Below, piece by piece: positions 61,510 to 64,000 of a stretch of DNA of 64,000 nucleotides; the first letter of the stretch is position 1; each line of letters begins with the position of its first letter. Made by a program: the position numbers and the translations under genes. The DNA is from Pseudorasbora parva (taxonomy: Eukaryota; Chordata; Actinopteri; Cypriniformes; Gobionidae): NCBI RefSeq assembly GCF_024679245.1, contig NC_090182.1, positions 27,383,753 through 27,447,752 of the forward strand. The letters run 5' to 3'. The notes beneath the pieces were generated by a model. That model worked only from the letters and a program-made list of their open reading frames with translations. It ran no database searches and was not told the origin of the DNA.

Positions 61510-63311
61510 ACTAGTGAGTACCAGCTCACTTGTAAGTGTTCAACAGACATTTTAGACCTCACAACTAGTATAGTCATGTAGAACAAGGTGGTGATGGCGT
61601 TCTCTGACAAGCATGAGAATAGTACTGCAGTCAAGTCATTTGAAGGTGCACAATGTCCTAAATGAGGTAGAACGGGACAAGACACGACAAAGTGTCCAAT
61701 GGCATAAGCAACACATAGAGATCAAAATCTAACCAAATTAACCCTAGCAACAGTATTGGCTGATCGAGATGTGCTCTGGTGACTCTAACCGCAGCAGCTT
61801 ACAGCTTGTAACATGATTTTTGCTTGATAATCGTGATAATCATGTTCATTCTGCTGCTATTTAAATACAAACTCTTCACTAAAAATGTTTTAATTTAACA
61901 GCAATTAAACTGATTGCTTGTCAAAATAGAGTGACATAATATTTACCAACTACCAATGACACGTCTGTCTTTTGTCCGCCCTCGATTAAACTGCTGTCAA
62001 TGTGAATGGGGCTGGTCGTGTTTCCTTTACTTCATCAGCAGGAACTCAAACATGTTTTAATCAAATGTTCAGTTTAACTTAACCCTGTGATAATAGTTTA
62101 CATCTGGTGTTATCTGGCACTGTGCTAATGTGTGTTCTCATTTGTTTCCAATAGCCGGGGGTTTGAGTTATTTCCCAGAGCGGACAGACAGAACGCTCAT
62201 ATCAGACTTTTCCTAGTGTTTCAAAAGCCAACATCTCATCTTCTAGCCTGAGAGGCTTGTTACTTTTAGCATGTGCTTCACTTTCTAAGTGTTCTCCAGC
62301 AGTTCTATAGTTCTATAAAACATTCTGGGTGTGGACCCATTTGATTTTATAGAGCAATAAGGTTTTTGGAAGCTCTTAACAGTGTTTGAAATTTTTCTTT
62401 TCTCGGGGCATATAGCGTGACAAGCCCCTGTCCTAAAGCGTGTTAGTGTAGCGGCACTAGAGATGGCCTGTTGGCTCAGATTTGGTCCTCTACTGAAAGA
62501 GAGACGCTGGAGACTGCACTGAACACCAAAAGACAAAACTTTACCCTCCCTCAGCTCCGCAGACCCCAATTTCTCACGCCTAATGTGGCTGATGTAATGG
62601 CTGCGCGGGGCCAAGTTTAGAGTAAGCTCATCTCTATATATGAAAAAAATGACTTGGTGCTTAAGCTATTCCAACTGGGCAAGTGTTCAAAGAGTCTGTG
62701 TGTTCTTATCTGCATGCCTAAACATGACTCAGTCAGAGTCGGATCTCTCAGTCCTAAATGAATGCAAGTTAGCGCGTTAGCCAGTGCTGCAGCTTAACCG
62801 TTTGGTCAGGGGTTTCATGTTTATTTTATTTAGTTTTTTTTTATTATCCCAAGGCCCCCCAAATATGATGATTTGCAAGAGACTCTATTTAAAAAAAAAA
62901 AAAATAATATATTGTAATGTAAAAAAAAACAATTATACAGACTGAAAAAAAACAGTAAATTGTAATTATTTTCATAATACAATGCAATTAATACACTATA
63001 AAAAAAGTTACAGTCTCAACTTTTTAAGTACAATTGATCTTGTATAACTTATTAACAAAAGTTTAACATTTCTTAACTTATTTTGACGAGTTAAAATAAT
63101 GTAAAAACACGTTGTCATAACTGATTGAGCATATCATTTTTACATACAGTGTATATTTCATTTTAAAGTATCTGACACTTTTGCCTAGTGTCCTGACGTT
63201 TTTTGCTAATGTTGGGGACTTCTGGTTGGAGGACCAAATTGGCTTGTGAGTTGCTAAATTTTACCTGCCATGATTGATTTTCTCATGCATTTTGTGAGTT
63301 TCAAATCCCTG
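61510..63311 (+). other. Intronic DNA, nothing recognised
   Basis: 62150-62640 is repeat-poor. A-rich runs at 62890-62960. No exon with glypican C-terminal features. Confidence 0.4.
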
Positions 63312-63313
63312 TA

Positions 63314-63630
63314 CACACCAATCAGGCATAACATTATGACCACTGACAGGTGAAGTGTATAACACTGGTTTTCTCTTCATCACGCCACCTGTTAGTGGGT
63401 GGGATATTTTAGGCAGCAAGTGAACATTTTGTCCTCAAAGTTGATGTGTTAGAAGCAGAAAGAAATGGCCAAGCGTAAGGATTTGAGACAGTTTGTCAGT
63501 GGCCAAATAGTGATGGCTAGACGAATGATGTAGTAGGGTCCATGCCTCAACGGGACAGGGCTGTTTTGGCTGCAAAAGGGGGACCAGCACAATATTAGGA
63601 AGGTGGTCTTAATGTTATGCTTGATTGGTG
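63314..63630. mobile_element. Tc1/mariner-type MITE (ATCAGGCATAACATTATGACC)
   Basis: TA at 63312-63313 and 63631-63632. Ends CACACCAATCAGGCATAAC and GTTATGCTTGATTGGTG. Inside, GTTAGAAGCAGAAAGAAATG, GCCAAGCGTAAGGATTTGAG and ATGGCTAGACGAATG recall the start of a Tc1-like transposase gene, but it is cut short by deletion. Confidence 0.88.
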
Positions 63631-63632
63631 TA

Positions 63633-64000
63633 TATTATAGTGCTAGGGCATGCATAATATACTGGTGTTTATCAACCATCTATTTATTTCTGCCTTATGG
63701 AAATGGAAGAGATGTTCAGAGATGAAGCTCATATATACACACCCAGTCTGTCTTCATGTGTGTTTGTGTTTGTTCCCATGACTGTCAAACATTCACTCGT
63801 GCTGATCTGTAAAGTCTGCAGCGTCTCTTCGTGTTTATACAAGAATAGGGCGTCATTTGTGGACCGTTTTACTTCCTTTGAGGGAAGCTGTTAAATTACA
63901 AAACCTCATCCACAGTTTATTAAAGATTAAATTTAATAAATGTTTAAAATCTCTCTGAGATCAGTGCAGCCAAAGAAAAATCCCCCTGCATTAAACTTTT
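63633..64000 (+). other. Intronic DNA to window end, nothing recognised
   Basis: A short ORF at 63697-63894 has no domain, and I see no convincing splice sites around it. Confidence 0.4.

Overview
The window looks like intronic and exonic DNA of a teleost fish, most likely a cyprinid. Host composition is AT-rich. Very long dinucleotide arrays are present ((TA)n, (CA)n/(GT)n, (GA)n/(CT)n), together with GATA/GGAT and CTCTT satellites. Dense families of miniature inverted-repeat elements, a decayed Tc1 element, a decayed RTE-type LINE and a teleost-type interspersed repeat complete the picture. The species call is inference from repeat content.

One protein-coding gene is supported: a glypican of the GPC3/GPC5 clade, on the + strand, which I call gpc3 with moderate confidence. 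Four consecutive internal coding exons are visible: 17677-18365, 38954-39096, 43901-44026 and 56775-56886. Their splice phases agree at every junction (phase 1 in, then 0, 2, 2, and 0 out). Together they encode about 356 residues of the cysteine-rich core, including a dibasic convertase site and the stalk-proximal helix. The signal-peptide exons and the C-terminal heparan-sulphate/GPI exons were not found and presumably lie outside. Everything else is intron: at least 17.7 kb upstream, then 20.6, 4.8 and 12.7 kb, and at least 7.1 kb downstream.

Intron layout. 1-17676 holds a TTAA-flanked element end, TA/CA arrays, a 9-bp-TSD element, a Harbinger-like relic and a perfect 69-bp inverted repeat. 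18366-38953 is the richest part: a TTAA element containing an RTE LINE, two more 9-bp-TSD elements, a 1.3-kb element with about 380-bp terminal inverted repeats, a hAT MITE and a GATA/GGAT array. 39097-43900 has a complete TTAA element, a CT array and a deleted Tc1. 44027-56774 has TTAA elements nested one inside the other, a hAT MITE with another palindrome inside, and a 1.7-kb foldback composite. 56887-64000 has a GT-flanked repeat, a CTCTT array, another nested pair and a Tc1/mariner MITE.

The main unusual signal is structural. About a dozen non-autonomous elements share TTAA flanks, a separate family carries intact 9-bp target duplications in all three copies, and many elements are nested, giving relative insertion ages. 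I saw no CRISPR, operon or prokaryotic system and no second host gene.
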